A DNA stretch of 64,000 nucleotides. It comes from Eretmocerus hayati. Taxonomy: Eukaryota; Arthropoda; Insecta; Hymenoptera; Aphelinidae. The notes beneath the pieces are model-generated. The model did not search any database. It saw nothing but the letters and a program-made list of their open reading frames with translations, and was not told where the DNA came from. The translations under genes and the position numbers were made by a program. Positions 62,501 to 64,000 of the stretch are shown one piece after another (positions within the stretch are counted from its first letter, which is position 1; each line of letters starts with the position of its first letter). The DNA lies in the NCBI GenBank assembly GCA_029851415.1, contig CM056742.1, positions 159,407,121 through 159,471,120 of the forward strand, given 5' to 3'.

Positions 62501-63935
62501 AAGTACGAATTGCAATTTATATGGAAGTGTAATCTTGTAACGACCCATTCAAATGAATTTTTTTAGGCTGTGTATGATAGGCTGTTCACTTGGATCGTGT
62601 CAAGGATCAACAGCACCATCAACGTCACGTCTAATAACATTTCCAAACGATACAGGACACTAATCGGTGTGCTTGATATCTATGGTTTTGAAATTTTTGA
62701 TTCAAATAGTTTTGAACAATTTTGTATCAATTACTGCAATGAAAAGTTACAGCAACTGTTTATTGGTGAGACTTGCAATGAATTTACTTATCAAAAATAT
62801 ATTCATCGTCATACGTGAAAAACTCATAACTGCAATATTGATTGTTAGAATTGGTTCTAAAACGGGAACAAGAAGAGTACAAAAGAGAAGGAATCGCTTG
62901 GCAAAACATTGAATACTTCAACAACCAAATTATATGTGATCTTGTAGAGCAAAATCATAAGGGAATGTTGTCAATCATGGACGAAGCGTGTTTAAATGTT
63001 GGAAAAGTTACGGATGAAGTAAGTATGAGCATCGTGCTGCTCTCCTAGTCATCACTTCATCGAATATGTATCAAACGTTTTGTATGTCTTTCTTAGATGC
63101 TTCTGGAAGCTATGGATAAAAAGTTGGTCGGACACAAACACTTTACGTCTCGTCAATTGAAGCCAATGGATAAGGAGTTAGAACACAAGACTCAGTTCAG
63201 AATAAAGCATTATGCCGGTGATGTCGTTTACAATATAAATGGTTTCTTAGATAAAAATAAGGATACGCTCTTCCAAGATTTTAAGCGTCTATTGTTCAAA
63301 AGTAAAAACCCAATCATTGAAAGTATGTGGCCTGAAGGTGCTCGAGATATAACGATGGTAATCTGTGCCTTGAGTTCATTAGCTTTTTCTTAAGTAATAA
63401 AAGAATATTATTGTGACATGATGAATGTGTTTTCAGACAACGAAGCGACCTTTGACAGCTGGAACTCTCTTCAAGAATTCAATGGTCGCTCTCATAAAAA
63501 ATCTCACTAGTAAGGAACCATTCTACGTGAGATGTATCAAACCCAATGAAGTCAAATCACCAGTTGTTTTTGATGAAGAGAGAGTAATGCATCAAGTCCG
63601 ATATCTGGGATTAGTTGAAAATATTCTAGTGAGGCGAGCTGGATTTGCCCATAGACAAAGTTATGATAAATTCCTAAAGAGGTGATTGTCATATTTTTTC
63701 AATTTAGTACGAAGTGTGCTCCCTGGTCCGGATTTATACTTTGAAACCTCACTCATACTTTACATTCCGCAGGTATAAAATGATATCGCAATATACATGG
63801 CCTAACTTCAGAGGTGGCAACGATAAGGATGGCGTCAAGATGATGATGAATGATAAGGGTTTCTCAAACGATGTTCAATATGGGCACACCAAAATATTCA
63901 TCCGTTCACCTCGTACTCTGTTCGCCCTGGAAAAG
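50895..63935 (+). CDS. Myo31DF: Class I unconventional myosin, myosin ID (Myo31DF) type; 5' part of gene
   Basis: Eleven coding exons: 50895-50983, 59721-59827, 61027-61222, 61602-61821, 61912-62127, 62264-62467, 62567-62765, 62849-63018, 63097-63357, 63437-63681, 63773-63935. All junctions are GT-AG and in phase, giving 690 residues of motor domain. The gene runs off the right edge, so the converter end, IQ motifs and membrane-binding TH1 tail are missing. Visible motifs: P-loop GESGSGKT (100-107), switch [11 protein letters not shown] (152-161), switch II DIYGFE (381-386), DALAK at 340-344 with Glu324 sixteen residues before it at the TEDS position, and HYAGDVVYN in the lower 50K region. 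This is an actin motor at cell membranes. In Drosophila this class sets left-right asymmetry of organs (known). Close similarity along the whole motor makes the assignment firm. Confidence 0.98.
55423..55916. repeat. Local cluster of a repeated GATTGGTTGATAC motif
   Basis: ATCGATTGGTTGATACG at 55423-55439 recurs as AGATTGGTTGATACGG at 55775-55790. A third copy is inverted at 55888-55916, pairing with 55757-55783 through TTTTTTGAGGTGCT. The cluster is therefore part direct, part inverted repeat. Confidence 0.55.
56497..56546 (+). repeat. GT dinucleotide microsatellite, 25 units
   Basis: An uninterrupted run of 25 GT units in myosin intron 1. It is likely to be length-polymorphic. It also creates a spurious Thr-His repeat frame on the other strand. 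Confidence 0.95.
58268..59175 (-). repeat. Dispersed repeat R1, copy 4, in myosin intron 1
   Basis: It is inverted relative to copy 3. It carries the CCCTCGCC...GGCTCGGG core twice (near 58412 and 59083), the GGTAGCCCATTTTGGGC block (58740-58757) and the AACGCGGCATTTTTAGGTTAGG block (58828-58850, shown by its ends). Nested hairpins are present, for example CAGAAACAGC (58556-58565) with GCTGTTTCTG (58611-58620), and CCTCGCGAAGCGAGG inside that loop. No protein is encoded. Confidence 0.8.
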
Positions 63936-64000
63936 GTAAGATGAATCGATGACCCGAATGAGCAAATTTCAGTAGCTAATACAATAGTGATTGGGCTCAT

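Noticed and set aside
1..64000. CRISPR arrays, bacterial operons, rRNA genes and endogenous virus proteins
   Set aside because: No regularly spaced repeats, no prokaryotic gene organisation, no rRNA-like blocks and no recognisable viral or reverse-transcriptase motifs were seen.

Overview
The window is nuclear DNA of an animal, almost certainly an insect. It has intron-rich genes with GT-AG junctions, long AT-rich spacers, many short inverted-repeat elements, and proteins of insect type (a myosin ID of the Myo31DF kind, an insect-style fatty-acid-binding protein). A hymenopteran is my guess, but nothing here proves the order. All exon coordinates were read by hand from splice signals and reading-frame continuity.

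Layout. From 1 to about 29.9 kb I recognise no conserved gene. This stretch holds a young 2.2-kb foldback palindrome (43-2259), older inverted-repeat elements (about 12.8, 15.9-17.0 and 27.5-28.1 kb), three copies of a dispersed hairpin-rich repeat family called R1 here (10.5, 15.1 and 26.7-27.5 kb), and a few weak open frames. From 33.0 to 44.3 kb (possibly from 29.9 kb) lies a minus-strand PP2C phosphatase of the PPM1E/PPM1F type. Two plus-strand genes are nested in its introns: the intronless CFAP299 (37262-37963) and a four-exon fatty-acid-binding protein gene (39686-40340). From 44.3 to 50.3 kb is the spacer between two divergently transcribed genes, with a poly-G run and an old inverted-repeat element. 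From 50.9 kb to the right edge is the 5' part of a class I myosin gene (Myo1D/Myo31DF): 11 coding exons, 690 residues covering the motor domain, with an 8.7-kb first intron that carries a fourth R1 copy and a GT microsatellite.

How the genes relate. The phosphatase, the ciliary protein and the lipid carrier share a locus but no obvious pathway. Their interest is in the architecture: the CFAP299 stop codon lies 20 bases from a phosphatase exon on the other strand, and the nearest canonical poly(A) signal lies beyond that exon, so the two transcripts probably overlap as antisense RNAs. The PPM1F and Myo1D families both act on actin-based processes (family knowledge), but nothing in the sequence links them beyond adjacency.
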